Positions 41,301 to 50,484 are shown, counted from the first letter of the stretch. The stretch: DNA of 64,000 bases from Flavivirga algicola (GCF_012910715.1 NZ_JABBHF010000011.1:41631-105630); one strand, 5' to 3'. Numbers and translations: made by a program. Notes: a model not told the origin generated them from the sequence alone.

Positions 41301-42301
41301 ACCAAGAAAAAGTGTTTGAACGTTTTTATCGGTTAGATGAAAACCCAGATTTTGGCTATAGTAGTGGTATTGGTTTAGCACTAACATCAGAATTAGTCAA
41401 ATTGCACAAAGGGTACATAGAATTAAAAACAAGTGAAGAAAAAGGCTGTCATTTCAAAGTAAAAATCCCAGTTGGGTATAATGATTATTCAAAAGAACTC
41501 TTAGAAAAAAAAGATAATCTGCAAGAAATTGACACAAAAAAAACATTGGTACTAATAGTTGAAGATAATAATGATATTAGGAATTATATTCATGATGAGC
41601 TAAAAGAAAACTATCAAGTCATTGAAGCTAAAAATGGAAAAGAAGGTATACAATTAGCTATGGCAACCTTACCCGATGTAATCATTAGTGATATTATGAT
41701 GCCACAATCAGATGGCATTCAATTAGCCAATCATTTAAAGAGCAACGATTTAACAGCTCATATCCCTCTATTATTTCTAACTGCTAAAACGGGGCTTGAA
41801 AACAAAATAGCGGGACTTGCCACTGGGGCAGAAGACTATATTCAAAAACCCTTTAATATCTCTGAAATAAAGCTTAAAATCAAAAATGTTTTAGAAAGCA
41901 GAAGTCAACTACTTAAAAAGTTCAAACAAGAGAATATTAATTATGTAAATAATTCAAACTCTCAAACTGTAGATAAATACTTAGAAAAAGTAAATCAAAA
42001 ACTGGATGAACATCTTGAAAATTCAGAGTTTTCGGTAGAACAACTTTGTACTGAATTAGCAATTGGTAGATCTCAACTTTATAGAAAAATTCAAGCCCTT
42101 ACGGGAAAATCTATTATTGAATACATTAATTTCCACAGGCTTTCCATTGCTATGCAACTAATAAAACAAGGCAATTATACAATGAAGGAAATATCTTATA
42201 AAGTAGGATATAACGATAACCGTTACTTTAGTCGTTCCTTTAAAAAAGAGTTTGGAAATCCACCATCTCACTTCCTCCCTAAAAAGAATACTGTCAAGTA
42301 A
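38360..42301 (+). CDS. Hybrid two-component system sensor-regulator (HTCS)
   Basis: 1313 residues. Signal peptide (about 1-26), then a periplasmic double propeller of Reg_prop repeats (motif such as DSYGFVWIAS, QKTLWIGTNGGGL, EGYIWIGTQGDGL) to about 690. A Y_Y_Y domain at about 700-755 precedes a TM helix (about 765-790). HisKA has phospho-acceptor H820 in TNISHELRTPLSLI. HATPase motifs are NAFKYTP, DNGSGIP and GIGLAL. The REC domain has phospho-acceptor D1111 in IISDIMMP. An AraC-type DNA-binding domain (about 1195-1310) ends it. All catalytic residues are present. HTCSs normally sense a glycan breakdown product and switch on an adjacent locus. Here the only adjacent same-strand genes are the cytochrome/DUF1501 set downstream. 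Confidence 0.96.
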   Translation: MSISKDIKYTLLLLAILLVFIGNIHAQKFIDNFKITQFKLPTETTTLDILEDSYGFVWIASINGLWRYDGSNFKNYVKNENDKASITDNDISSLFEDQQKTLWIGTNGGGLLKYDRNCDCFLRFIHDNEDEKSISFNEVKTIFETKNNQFYIGTDGGGLNLMNRETNTFKSFKFNINDSTSISHNNVLSIEEIADGNLAVGTWFGLNIFNPKTQQFERNYKNSITEPQYNFTLEYYNGKLITNSLRFYTYDAKNKFSPLNTIRGFSRDVKKQNDENCWFLSNKSVIITDSELKIKQQINLNELFYSEKDFIPYRLHHNKSNNSTWLLDRLGNFFLIEKKSSLFKPFFKENFKGKISKTNNGFWISQGNRIYLLDKKSRLLKKLKIDFNKIPHIATYENRSIWVVDEKSYYEFSSSGNLIQKINHDTWSTNVIQTSNKQLWIGEVLGVSNYDILNNKNTQYKCDWNPPKGIGYFHRASIIFEDSEGYIWIGTQGDGLKKHIPESREFVHYRHKIGDKTTLNNNFVNEIFEDNKHNLWIGTKAGLCRLDKTSNTFIQSENPILKDKIVKSIEQDVDNNLWIGTPNGLIKFDYINDKIRTLTKQDGLLSNNIGSSSLSLDNNELVFNTDKGLMVFDPKKVKESNKNPKLYISKLLVNNEVISSNSKYISKNIEVENVVNLNYNDKKFEFEFQVINYNNNGRCKFAYKLDGYDKSWIQVQNNQKATYTNIPSGDYTFMVKATNEHGVWSDSIKQISVSIKPPFWELLWVKVLALFLMLFIFGLILWLVIKKERNRSKFEIEKERVLQFEELTKMKLKFFTNISHELRTPLSLITSPLEKFVQENTKPNNKVLEMMHRNSSRLLELVNQILDLRKLESNPKLQTTSQKDFSVFNNINTSSHYWSKEKEITYNFKCPSNKHELFFDADILEKIVTNLISNAFKYTPKKGKVELIVNFHNIELKNDKVVNGTMEINVIDNGSGIPIEYQEKVFERFYRLDENPDFGYSSGIGLALTSELVKLHKGYIELKTSEEKGCHFKVKIPVGYNDYSKELLEKKDNLQEIDTKKTLVLIVEDNNDIRNYIHDELKENYQVIEAKNGKEGIQLAMATLPDVIISDIMMPQSDGIQLANHLKSNDLTAHIPLLFLTAKTGLENKIAGLATGAEDYIQKPFNISEIKLKIKNVLESRSQLLKKFKQENINYVNNSNSQTVDKYLEKVNQKLDEHLENSEFSVEQLCTELAIGRSQLYRKIQALTGKSIIEYINFHRLSIAMQLIKQGNYTMKEISYKVGYNDNRYFSRSFKKEFGNPPSHFLPKKNTVK

Positions 42302-42339
42302 TTGCTCAATATTTGCAACATTTTTAATAAAAAGTCCAC

Positions 42340-42371
42340 CTCAATTTTTAAGGTTACATCTTAATTTTGAG
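42340..42371 (+). promoter_or_regulatory. Promoter with overlapping imperfect dyad before the exported-protein operon
   Basis: CTCAATTTTTAAG (42340-42352) and CTTAATTTTGAG (42360-42371) form an imperfect inverted repeat. The right arm includes TAATTTTG (42362-42369), an exact TAnnTTTG box, 48 bases before the ATG at 42418. It is a candidate binding site for the upstream HTCS; no -33 TTG is evident, as expected for an activated promoter. Confidence 0.45.
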
Positions 42372-42417
42372 AACCCTTTTCTATTTGAAGGCTTTACTTA
42401 TTATTAAAACATTAAAA

Positions 42418-43473
42418 ATGGCACATTCGCGTAGAGATTTTATTAAAAAAACTGCACTAGCTAGTGCTTCTTTATCATTACCAACATATGGCTTTACAAT
42501 ATTAAAGAAACCTGAATTACATGACGAAATTATAGGTCATGGCCATTTTAAATACCGTGTTCATAAAGCATGGGGCAACCTAAATCCAGCTAATACACCT
42601 GTTAAAAACTGCCATGAAATGGTCATGGATTCAAAAGGCAGATTAATAATGGTTACCGATGAGGTTAGAAACAACATTATAGTTTATGATAAATCTGGGA
42701 AGCTTTTAACTTCTTGGACGTATAATATGAAATCTGGTCATGGACTTACATTATTTAAAGAAGGCGAAGAAGATATGCTATTCGTTCTTGATAATAGTGG
42801 AAGAATCATTAAAACAACTATTACTGGTAAGATAATCATGGAATTACCAAAACCTCATGATATTGGTGTTTACACCAAAAAAATGCGATACAGGCCTACA
42901 GAAACTACAGTTGCCCCAAATGGTGATATTTATGTGTCTGATGGATATGGATCAGATTGGATTTTACAATATAATAAGGATGGGGAATTTATTAGAAAAT
43001 TTGGTGGTAAAGGCCATAAAGATGAGCAGCTAAACAATGCACATGGCGTTGCTATAGATGACAGAGATCCTAATAATGTAACGCTTTTATGTACCTCTAG
43101 AGTTCAGAATTCATTTAAAAGGTATACATTAGATGGAGAATATATATCTACCATTTTCCTTCCTGGAGCTTATGTATGTAGACCTGTAATTGATGGTGAA
43201 AACATCTATTCAGGTGTATGCTGGTCCAGAATGAAATATTTAGAACGTGTTCCTAATTCTGGTTTTGTTACCATATTAGACAAAAATGATGAAGTAGTGT
43301 CAAACCCAGGTGGCACTAAACCTAAATACAAAGGAGGAAAGCTACAATTGATGCTTCAAAACACCTCTCTTTTTAATCATTGTCATGATGTTTGCGTAGA
43401 TGAAGATAAAAACCTTTATATCTGCCAGTGGAATGCCAACAGGTCATACCCTATTAAACTAGAACGTGTATAA
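42418..43473 (+). CDS. Tat-exported NHL-repeat six-bladed beta-propeller protein
   Basis: 351 residues from the ATG at 42418; an in-frame TTG further upstream is unlikely because it would bury the signal. The N-terminus HSRRDFIKKTALASASLSL is a clear twin-arginine signal. The mature part is an NHL propeller: NGDIYVSDGYGSDWILQYNK, LNNAHGVAIDDRD and CHDVCVDEDKNLYICQWN are blade motifs. It resembles the propeller of peptidyl-alpha-hydroxyglycine amidating lyases, but activity cannot be assumed. Tat export suggests folding or cofactor loading in the cytoplasm. First gene of the four-gene set after the HTCS; the next starts directly after its stop. Confidence 0.9.
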   Translation: MAHSRRDFIKKTALASASLSLPTYGFTILKKPELHDEIIGHGHFKYRVHKAWGNLNPANTPVKNCHEMVMDSKGRLIMVTDEVRNNIIVYDKSGKLLTSWTYNMKSGHGLTLFKEGEEDMLFVLDNSGRIIKTTITGKIIMELPKPHDIGVYTKKMRYRPTETTVAPNGDIYVSDGYGSDWILQYNKDGEFIRKFGGKGHKDEQLNNAHGVAIDDRDPNNVTLLCTSRVQNSFKRYTLDGEYISTIFLPGAYVCRPVIDGENIYSGVCWSRMKYLERVPNSGFVTILDKNDEVVSNPGGTKPKYKGGKLQLMLQNTSLFNHCHDVCVDEDKNLYICQWNANRSYPIKLERV

Positions 43474-45783
43474 ATGGAAGTGAGACATATCGCATTAGTA
43501 ATTCTATTAATATTGTTTTCTTGTAAAGAGAATATTTCTGACTATACCAATATACCTGATAAAAAAGTACCAAAAGTTATAGATTACAATTTTGATGTAC
43601 GCCCCATACTTTCTGATAAGTGTTTTAATTGTCATGGCCCAGATGCTAACAAAAGAGCTGCAGACCTTAGATTAGATACTGAAGAAGGTGCATATAAGAC
43701 TTTAAAGGACAACAAAAACAAACATGTTATTATAAGTGGTAAACCAGATAAATCTGAAGTTATGTTTAGAATCACAACTAAAGACACATCTAAGGTTATG
43801 CCTCCCAAAGAGACTAACTTAAAACTTTCTGAATACGAAAAAAAGGTTATTAAAAAATGGATAGAACAAGGCGCTAGATATCAAAAACATTGGGCTTTTG
43901 TTACTCCAACAAAACCTAAACTTCCAGAAGTAAAAAATGATGAATGGGTAATTAATGAAATAGACTACTTCATATTAAATAAAATTGAAAACATAGGTTT
44001 ACAGCCAAACCTAAAAGCTAAAAAAGAACGGCTTTTAAAACGTGTTGCTTTTGATTTAATAGGCTTACCCCCTTCTATAGAGCTACAAAACGAATTTCTA
44101 AATGATACCTCCGTTAATGCCTATGAAAATGTTGTAGATAAACTTTTAGCAAGCAAACATTACGGTGAAAAAATGGCTAACCATTGGTTAGATGTAGCAC
44201 GATATGCCGATTCTCATGGCTATCAAGATGATGGCGCTCGTACCATGTGGCCATGGAGAGACTGGGTGATACATGCTTTTAATGAAAATTACCCCTATGA
44301 TAAGTTTGTAACATGGCAATTGGCTGGAGATTTATTACCTCAAAAAAATATGGAAGCCATTCTAGCTACTGGGTTTAATAGAAACCATAAAATTACTCAA
44401 GAAGGTGGTGTTATAGATGAAGAATATCGCATAGAATATGTAACAGATAGAACAAATACCTTTGGCAAAGCTTTTCTAGGTTTAACCTTTGAATGTGCCA
44501 AATGTCATGATCACAAATACGATCCTATTTCGCAAAAAGACTACTTTAAAACATTTGCTTTTTTTGACAAGGTTCCTGAAAAAGGCTTGGTAGGGACCAT
44601 AGGAAACTTTGCTGATCCTCCCTATATTACTATAAACGATACGTTAATAAAAGAAAAATTATCTTTTATAAATAAAAAATCTACGCATGATGTAAGAGTT
44701 ATGGTAATGGAGGATTCCGTTGGTATTAGAACTACTCATGTTCTAGAAAGAGGTGCGTACGATGGAAAAGGCGAAATTGTTGAGTTTGATACCCCAAAAG
44801 CGATCTTAGAATTTGATAAAAATAAATTTGAATCAAATAGACTTGGTTTAGCAAAATGGTTATTAAATAAACAAAACCCATTAGCTTCTAGGGTTTATGT
44901 AAACAGGGTTTGGCAGGATATATTTGGTATAGGTATTGTGAATACTCCTGGAGATTTTGGCATGCAAGGAGACTTGCCTTCTCATTTTGAATTACTTAAT
45001 TGGTTAGCGATTGATTTTCAAGAAAATGATTGGAATATAAAGAGATTACTCAAACAAATTGTTACCTCTGCAACCTATACACAATCAACCATTGTGAATT
45101 CTAAAAAATTAGAAGTAGACCCTGAAAATATTTATTTGTCTAGAATGCACAGAACACGATTAAACGCCGAAATGATTAGAGACCATGTTTTAGCCAGTAG
45201 TAGTTTATTAAATGATGAAATAGGAGGACCAAGTGTAAGGCCATATCAGCCAGATAACTTATGGGCAGCGGCAAGTTCTAGGCGTGGTCTATTAGCTCAA
45301 TACATTCAAGACCATGGTGATAAATTATACCGCAGAGGTATCTACACATTTATAAAACGTACTGTTTTACCTCCAGTTCAAACCACCTTTGATGCAGCTA
45401 CAAGAGATCAATGTGAGGTAAAAAGACATAGCACTTCAACACCTCTTCAAGCATTAATTATGCTAAATGGGCCAACAGTACTAGAATCCTCTCGTGTGCT
45501 ATCTGAAAAATTAAACGAAGAAGATTCATCCTTAGAACAAAAAATTGAAAAAGCCTTTCAACTTATAGTGTGCCGCAACATAAAACCAGAAGAAAAAGAC
45601 ATTCTATTAAAATATTATGAAGATCAAAGGGGCGTTTTTACAGCAAACCCTGAAAACGCTTCATCTTTTATTGATGTGGGAGAATATCCAATATCTAAAA
45701 ACAGAGATGATATAAAAGTGGCATCTCTAATGCAAATTATACATACTATGTATAATATGGAAGAAACAATAATGAAAAGTTAA
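43474..45783 (+). CDS. PSCyt1-DUF1549-DUF1553 cytochrome-like lipoprotein
   Basis: 769 residues. Signal sequence with lipobox-like LILFSC (cysteine 17). PSCyt1 domain with haem motif CFNCHGPDA (50-54) and MPP at the likely axial ligand region. DUF1549/PSCyt2 (about 150-360) begins around WVINEIDYFILNKI and contains HWLDVARYADSHG and a second CxxCH, CAKCHDHKYDP (341-345). DUF1553/PSD1 follows (about 465-725), with ASRVYVNRVWQ and TPLQALIMLN. This domain set is abundant in Planctomycetes and Verrucomicrobia. Its chemistry is unknown; two CxxCH sites suggest covalent haem and electron transfer. DUF1549/1553 genes are usually paired with DUF1501 genes, as here. Confidence 0.93.
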   Translation: MEVRHIALVILLILFSCKENISDYTNIPDKKVPKVIDYNFDVRPILSDKCFNCHGPDANKRAADLRLDTEEGAYKTLKDNKNKHVIISGKPDKSEVMFRITTKDTSKVMPPKETNLKLSEYEKKVIKKWIEQGARYQKHWAFVTPTKPKLPEVKNDEWVINEIDYFILNKIENIGLQPNLKAKKERLLKRVAFDLIGLPPSIELQNEFLNDTSVNAYENVVDKLLASKHYGEKMANHWLDVARYADSHGYQDDGARTMWPWRDWVIHAFNENYPYDKFVTWQLAGDLLPQKNMEAILATGFNRNHKITQEGGVIDEEYRIEYVTDRTNTFGKAFLGLTFECAKCHDHKYDPISQKDYFKTFAFFDKVPEKGLVGTIGNFADPPYITINDTLIKEKLSFINKKSTHDVRVMVMEDSVGIRTTHVLERGAYDGKGEIVEFDTPKAILEFDKNKFESNRLGLAKWLLNKQNPLASRVYVNRVWQDIFGIGIVNTPGDFGMQGDLPSHFELLNWLAIDFQENDWNIKRLLKQIVTSATYTQSTIVNSKKLEVDPENIYLSRMHRTRLNAEMIRDHVLASSSLLNDEIGGPSVRPYQPDNLWAAASSRRGLLAQYIQDHGDKLYRRGIYTFIKRTVLPPVQTTFDAATRDQCEVKRHSTSTPLQALIMLNGPTVLESSRVLSEKLNEEDSSLEQKIEKAFQLIVCRNIKPEEKDILLKYYEDQRGVFTANPENASSFIDVGEYPISKNRDDIKVASLMQIIHTMYNMEETIMKS

Positions 45784-45795
45784 AGACACATTCAC

Positions 45796-47250
45796 ATGGA
45801 TAAAGAGTTTTTTGAACATCGCTTAAATATAAATAGAAGACATTTTTTAGGTAAAATGGCTATGGGTGTTGGAGGTGCAGCTTTGGGATCATTATTAATT
45901 CCTAACTTATTCAAAGGGTCTAAAGCTACTAACACAGAATTACCTCTTGGGATTAAGCATTTTGCAAGCAAAGCAAAACGCATTATTATGCTTACTCAAA
46001 ATGGTGCGCCTTCTCAATTAGAAAGTTTTGATTTTAAACCTAAACTTAGAGAAATGTTTGGTGAGGACTTACCAGACTCAATTCGTCAGGGCCAGCGATT
46101 AACTGGAATGACTGCAAATCAAAAAAGTTTTCCCTTAGTGGGCTCTAAATTCGATTTTAAACAACATGGAAAATCTGCAACTTGGGTTAGTGATTTGTTT
46201 CCTAATATAGCGAAAATAACCGATGACATTTGTGTTATTAAAAGCATGCATACAGATGCTATTAATCATGATCCTGCTTTAACTTTTTTACAAACAGGGG
46301 CTCAACAAGGTAATAGACCAAGTATGGGATCTTGGTTTAGTTATGGTTTAGGTAATGAAAATAAAAATTTACCTGCTTTTTGCGTCTTACTATCTAAAGG
46401 TTCTGGTAATGGACAAGGCGTATATTCAAAATTGTGGTCTAACGGTTTTCTTGATAGTACACATCAAGGTGTACAATTAAGTGCAAGTGAGGATCCTATC
46501 TTATATTTAAATAACCCGAAAGGCATGGATAAAGCCCAACGGAAAAAAATGTTAGATCATTTAGCCGAACTCAATAACCTAGGATATTCTGAGTTTGGAG
46601 ATCCCGAAATACATTCTAAAATTAAGCAATATGAAATGGCTTTTAGAATGCAAACTGCTGTTCCAGAAATTACGGATTTATCAAAAGAACCTGCCTATAT
46701 TACTGAAATGTATGGAGCAGATTCCATGATACCAGGCACTTATGCATCTAATTGTTTATTGGCTAGAAAATTATCAGAATCTGGTGTTCGTTTTGTGCAA
46801 TTATATCATCAAGGTTGGGATCAACATCAAAACCTTATAAGGGATATGCCTAAACAGGCTAAAGACGTTGATCAGGCATCTGCTGCATTAATTACCGACT
46901 TAAAACAAAGAGGATTATTAGATGAAACTTTAGTGATTTGGGGTGGTGAGTTTGGGCGTACCAACTATTGCCAAGGAAAACTTACTAAAGATAATTATGG
47001 TAGAGATCATCACCCTAGAGCCTTCAGTATATTTATGGCTGGTGGAGGTGTTAAAGCAGGCATGTCATATGGAGAAACCGATGAGTTTGGTTATAATATT
47101 ATAGAAAACCCAGTTCATATTCATGATTTGCATGCCACTATTTTACATCTTATGGGACTTGATCATGAAAAATTAACTTACAAACATTTAGGAAGGCGCT
47201 TTAGATTAACTGATGTTCATGGACATGTGGTGAAAGATATTTTGGCGTAA
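45796..47250 (+). CDS. Tat-exported DUF1501 protein
   Basis: 484 residues. A twin-arginine-type leader NINRRHFLGKMAMGVGG (R14, R15) precedes the DUF1501 domain, which belongs to the alkaline phosphatase/sulfatase-like fold. Seen: KRIIMLTQNGAPSQLESFDFKP at the start, MHTDAINHDPALTFLQTG, LVIWGGEFGRTNYCQG and GRDHHPRAFSIFMAGGGVK, histidine/aspartate-rich segments that could bind metal. No standard sulfatase C/S-x-P-x-R site is present. It starts 12 bases after its DUF1553 partner. The enzymatic reaction of DUF1501 proteins is not established. Confidence 0.92.
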   Translation: MDKEFFEHRLNINRRHFLGKMAMGVGGAALGSLLIPNLFKGSKATNTELPLGIKHFASKAKRIIMLTQNGAPSQLESFDFKPKLREMFGEDLPDSIRQGQRLTGMTANQKSFPLVGSKFDFKQHGKSATWVSDLFPNIAKITDDICVIKSMHTDAINHDPALTFLQTGAQQGNRPSMGSWFSYGLGNENKNLPAFCVLLSKGSGNGQGVYSKLWSNGFLDSTHQGVQLSASEDPILYLNNPKGMDKAQRKKMLDHLAELNNLGYSEFGDPEIHSKIKQYEMAFRMQTAVPEITDLSKEPAYITEMYGADSMIPGTYASNCLLARKLSESGVRFVQLYHQGWDQHQNLIRDMPKQAKDVDQASAALITDLKQRGLLDETLVIWGGEFGRTNYCQGKLTKDNYGRDHHPRAFSIFMAGGGVKAGMSYGETDEFGYNIIENPVHIHDLHATILHLMGLDHEKLTYKHLGRRFRLTDVHGHVVKDILA

Positions 47251-47256
47251 GAGCGT

Positions 47257-49377
47257 ATGAAAAAATTAGAATCCTTTGTCTTGAACATATTGTTCTTATT
47301 ACATTGCTTTTTAGTAATGATGTTAATTTTTGAGAACAGCGTAACGATTCCTTATTGGTTACAACCCTTAGGTAGAATGCATCCGCTCGTTTTACATTTC
47401 CCTATAGTTTGTATCTTTTTTCTGGTTATTTTAAGCTTTTTTAAAAAGCGAATAGACCTTAACACCTTTAAAAAGATAAAACGCTTTCTAGTTTTATTTA
47501 CAGCATTTACCACAACTTTAGCAACTATAATGGGTTTATTCCTTTCTATGGAAGGAGATACTACCAAATTAATGATATTGCATAAATGGATTGGTGTTGG
47601 TATTAGTTTTTTAATCTATTTACTAATATTCGTTAAAAAAGATAACGTATTTAACGCCATACTTTATATCAGTTTTGTAGGCGTCATTTTTGCAGGTCAT
47701 TATGGAGCTGGATTAACTCATGGTATCAATTTTATTACAGAACCACTGGCTAAAAATAAAATTGTTGAAATAAACGAACACACACCTATATTCAAGGGGT
47801 TTGTCAAACCTATACTTGATGCTAAATGTGTAAGCTGTCATAATTCTGAAAAACAAAAGGGCGATTTAGATATGAGTACTTTTAACAGAATGATTTTGGG
47901 TGGAAAAAATGGCGAGTTATTTATTGCATATAATACAACCCAAAGCGCTTTACTTAAACGTGTTCATTTACCCATTGAGCATAAAAAGCATATGCCTCCA
48001 CAAGGAAAAAAGCAACTTACTAAAACTGAAATCAAGCTACTTACAGCTTGGATTGACCAAGGTGCAAATAACACAGTTTCCTTAATCCAATTACCAAAAC
48101 AAGATACTTTAGGATTAATAATATCAAAACTATTACAAACAAAAAAAGAAAAAGTAGAACCAGAATACGCTTTTAACTTTGCAAAAGAAAAAGACATTAT
48201 AGCTTTACAAAACCCCTTTAGAACAGTTATTCAAAAATCGCCATTTTCTCCAGCTTTGGATGTGGTTATTCATGGCAGACAGACCTATGAACCTGAATTT
48301 CTAACTGATCTTGCTATTGTTAAAAAACAAATAGTATCCCTCAATTTATCGTATTTACCCATTGATAAAAGCAGTATTAACTTTGTAAGCTCTCTAACCA
48401 ATTTAGAGAACTTAGTATTAAATTTTACAAATTTAACCAGTGAAGGTTTACAGCCTATAAAAGCTTGCAAAAAATTAAAGACATTATCTATATCAGGTAC
48501 TAAAATTGATGTCACTATTAGCACTACTTTAAATCAGTTACCTAATCTTAAAAAAGTGTACCTCTGGAATACCTCTATTTCAGAAAATGATATTAAAACT
48601 CTAAAAACACAATTTCCTAATATTTACATTGAAACTGGTTTTAAAGGTTCTGATGAAAAACTAAAACTCGCGTCTCCTATTCTAGTAAGCAAAAATACCG
48701 TTATTTCTAAAGATGATTTTATAGAACTAGGTCATAAAATTCCAGGTGTAGAAATTAGATATACTGTAGACGGTTCAAAACCCAACAAATTGTCACTCTT
48801 ATATGAAAAACCAATAAAAATAGATTTAAATAGAAATAAACCTATTAAAACCATCGCATATAAAAACAATTGGTTACCAAGTAAAATACAAAACTACAGT
48901 TTTGTTGATAAAGGTTTTACTCCTGTAAAATTTGATGTTGTTTACCAAGGATATAGTAGTGCATTTATAGGTGACGCTGAAACAATTCTTATAGATAATA
49001 ATAAGGGAAAAATCACTTTCAATATTCAAGCATCACCATTTTGGGTTACTTTTAATAAAAAACATCATTTAAATGCAATAGCCGACTTTGGAGAAAATGC
49101 TCCAGATATTCGCAAACTTGTTCTTAGTTACGGCATGCATAATAGGCAAAAAAAAGAACCTTTAGAATCTTTTGAACTTTGGGCAGGGTATGATAAAGAT
49201 AATTTAAAATTAATAAAACAAGTAAAAAAGACATATCGAAAAATAGACAAGAATAAAGAGGGTAAATACAGAAAAATTGAAGTAAAAATATCTAAAAACA
49301 AATACAGATATTACAAAATTATAGCGGTGCCTTTTGAAAAGGAAGCACTTTATGTTGATCAAATTTATTTTTATTAA
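47257..49377 (+). CDS. Membrane-bound PSCyt1/LRR protein
   Basis: 706 residues. Several N-terminal TM helices (to about 160; LQPLGRMHPLVLHFPIVCIFF resembles DUF2231-type cytochrome membrane domains). Next is a PSCyt1-type haem motif CVSCHNSEKQKGDLDM (191-195 for CxxCH) with KHMPPQGKKQL. A leucine-rich segment lies at about 355-455 (LVLNFTNLTSEGLQPIKACKKL). A chitobiase-like or FN3-like domain (IRYTVDGSKPN, about 505-555) and a C-terminal beta domain (about 570-706) end the protein. The final gene of the set, six bases after the DUF1501 gene. It probably anchors the exported redox proteins at the cytoplasmic membrane. Its stop lies three bases from the convergent dprA stop. Confidence 0.88.
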   Translation: MKKLESFVLNILFLLHCFLVMMLIFENSVTIPYWLQPLGRMHPLVLHFPIVCIFFLVILSFFKKRIDLNTFKKIKRFLVLFTAFTTTLATIMGLFLSMEGDTTKLMILHKWIGVGISFLIYLLIFVKKDNVFNAILYISFVGVIFAGHYGAGLTHGINFITEPLAKNKIVEINEHTPIFKGFVKPILDAKCVSCHNSEKQKGDLDMSTFNRMILGGKNGELFIAYNTTQSALLKRVHLPIEHKKHMPPQGKKQLTKTEIKLLTAWIDQGANNTVSLIQLPKQDTLGLIISKLLQTKKEKVEPEYAFNFAKEKDIIALQNPFRTVIQKSPFSPALDVVIHGRQTYEPEFLTDLAIVKKQIVSLNLSYLPIDKSSINFVSSLTNLENLVLNFTNLTSEGLQPIKACKKLKTLSISGTKIDVTISTTLNQLPNLKKVYLWNTSISENDIKTLKTQFPNIYIETGFKGSDEKLKLASPILVSKNTVISKDDFIELGHKIPGVEIRYTVDGSKPNKLSLLYEKPIKIDLNRNKPIKTIAYKNNWLPSKIQNYSFVDKGFTPVKFDVVYQGYSSAFIGDAETILIDNNKGKITFNIQASPFWVTFNKKHHLNAIADFGENAPDIRKLVLSYGMHNRQKKEPLESFELWAGYDKDNLKLIKQVKKTYRKIDKNKEGKYRKIEVKISKNKYRYYKIIAVPFEKEALYVDQIYFY

Positions 49378-49380
49378 AGT

Positions 49381-50484
49381 TTAAATTAATTCAAATAATT
49401 TACCTGGTAACGGACGAACCACACCTTTTAATTCCATATTTAATAACGTACTGGAAACCTTGAATATGGGTAAATTACAGTTTAAAGCAATAATGTCTAA
49501 CTGTTGTTTTTCATTCTCTTTCAAATACGAATAGATTACCTTTTCTGTCGTATCCAACTCAACAAACAATTGTTTTTGTACAACTGTTGTTTTCTCTTCT
49601 TCTAATTGCCAATTGAGCATATAAGGTATATCTAAGGGGGTAGTAAGCATGTGTGCTTTTTGATGCTTTATTAAATTATTGCACCCCATACTCTGGCTGT
49701 CTGTCGTTCTACCTGGAACTGCAAATACATCTCTATTATAGGAGTTTGCTATATCTGCAGTAACCAGGCTCCCTCCTTTTTCCGCAGATTCTATAACAAT
49801 GGTCGCTTCGCTCAAACCTGCAATGATTCTATTTCGTTTTAAAAAATTGTTTCTGTCAAATGTATCACTACTCCAGAAATCGGTAAAAAAGCCTCCATTT
49901 TTTTCTATATCTGCTATATATTTTTTGTGTACTTTGGGATACATTTGGTTCAATCCATGTGCTAAACAACCAACTGTTTGCAAATTATTTTTAATGGCTG
50001 CTTTGTGAGCAGTAATATCGGTTCCGTAGGCAAAACCAGAGACAATAACTGGACTGTAAGGCGCTAAAGTTTCTACCAATGCTTCACAAAATGCGATGCC
50101 ATTAGTTGTTATTTTTCGAGTTCCAACAATACTTATAATATGTTGTTGTTTTAAATTGATATTTCCTGATTGAAACAATAAAATAGGACCATCTATACAA
50201 TGCTTAAGCTTTTCAGGATAACTGGCCTCCTTAAAATAAGAAACTTGGATCTTATTAGATTCTATAAAGGCCATTTCCTTTTCTGCCACCCTTAAATGAT
50301 TGGCTTCAAATAAACCTCCCAAAATAACACTTCCTATGCCATCAACTTTTAGCAAGTTCCGTTTCTTTTCTTTTAAAACGGCTTCTGCAGTACCACAATG
50401 CGAAATAAGACGTTTGGCCGTTATATCTCCAATATTCGGAACATGTTGTAAAGCCAGAGTATAAAGCAATTCATTTTCTGTCAT
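49381..50484 (-). CDS. dprA: DNA processing protein DprA
   Basis: A 367-residue single-strand DNA binding protein that loads RecA during natural transformation. N-terminal SAM-like region (LALQHVPNIGDITAKRLI). The Rossmann core has SIVGTRKITTNG, VIVSGFAYGTDITAHKAAI, FLKRNRIIAGLSEATIVIESAEKGGSLVTA and VFAVPGR. A C-terminal winged-helix DML1-like domain (about 305-367) is present. Complete. It implies the host may take up DNA, although no other competence gene lies in this window. Confidence 0.97.
   Translation of the reverse strand: MTENELLYTLALQHVPNIGDITAKRLISHCGTAEAVLKEKKRNLLKVDGIGSVILGGLFEANHLRVAEKEMAFIESNKIQVSYFKEASYPEKLKHCIDGPILLFQSGNINLKQQHIISIVGTRKITTNGIAFCEALVETLAPYSPVIVSGFAYGTDITAHKAAIKNNLQTVGCLAHGLNQMYPKVHKKYIADIEKNGGFFTDFWSSDTFDRNNFLKRNRIIAGLSEATIVIESAEKGGSLVTADIANSYNRDVFAVPGRTTDSQSMGCNNLIKHQKAHMLTTPLDIPYMLNWQLEEEKTTVVQKQLFVELDTTEKVIYSYLKENEKQQLDIIALNCNLPIFKVSSTLLNMELKGVVRPLPGKLFELI

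Noticed and set aside
38306..49377. Classical polysaccharide utilisation locus
   Set aside because: The HTCS suggests it, but there is no SusC/SusD pair, glycoside hydrolase, lyase or sulfatase in the neighbourhood.
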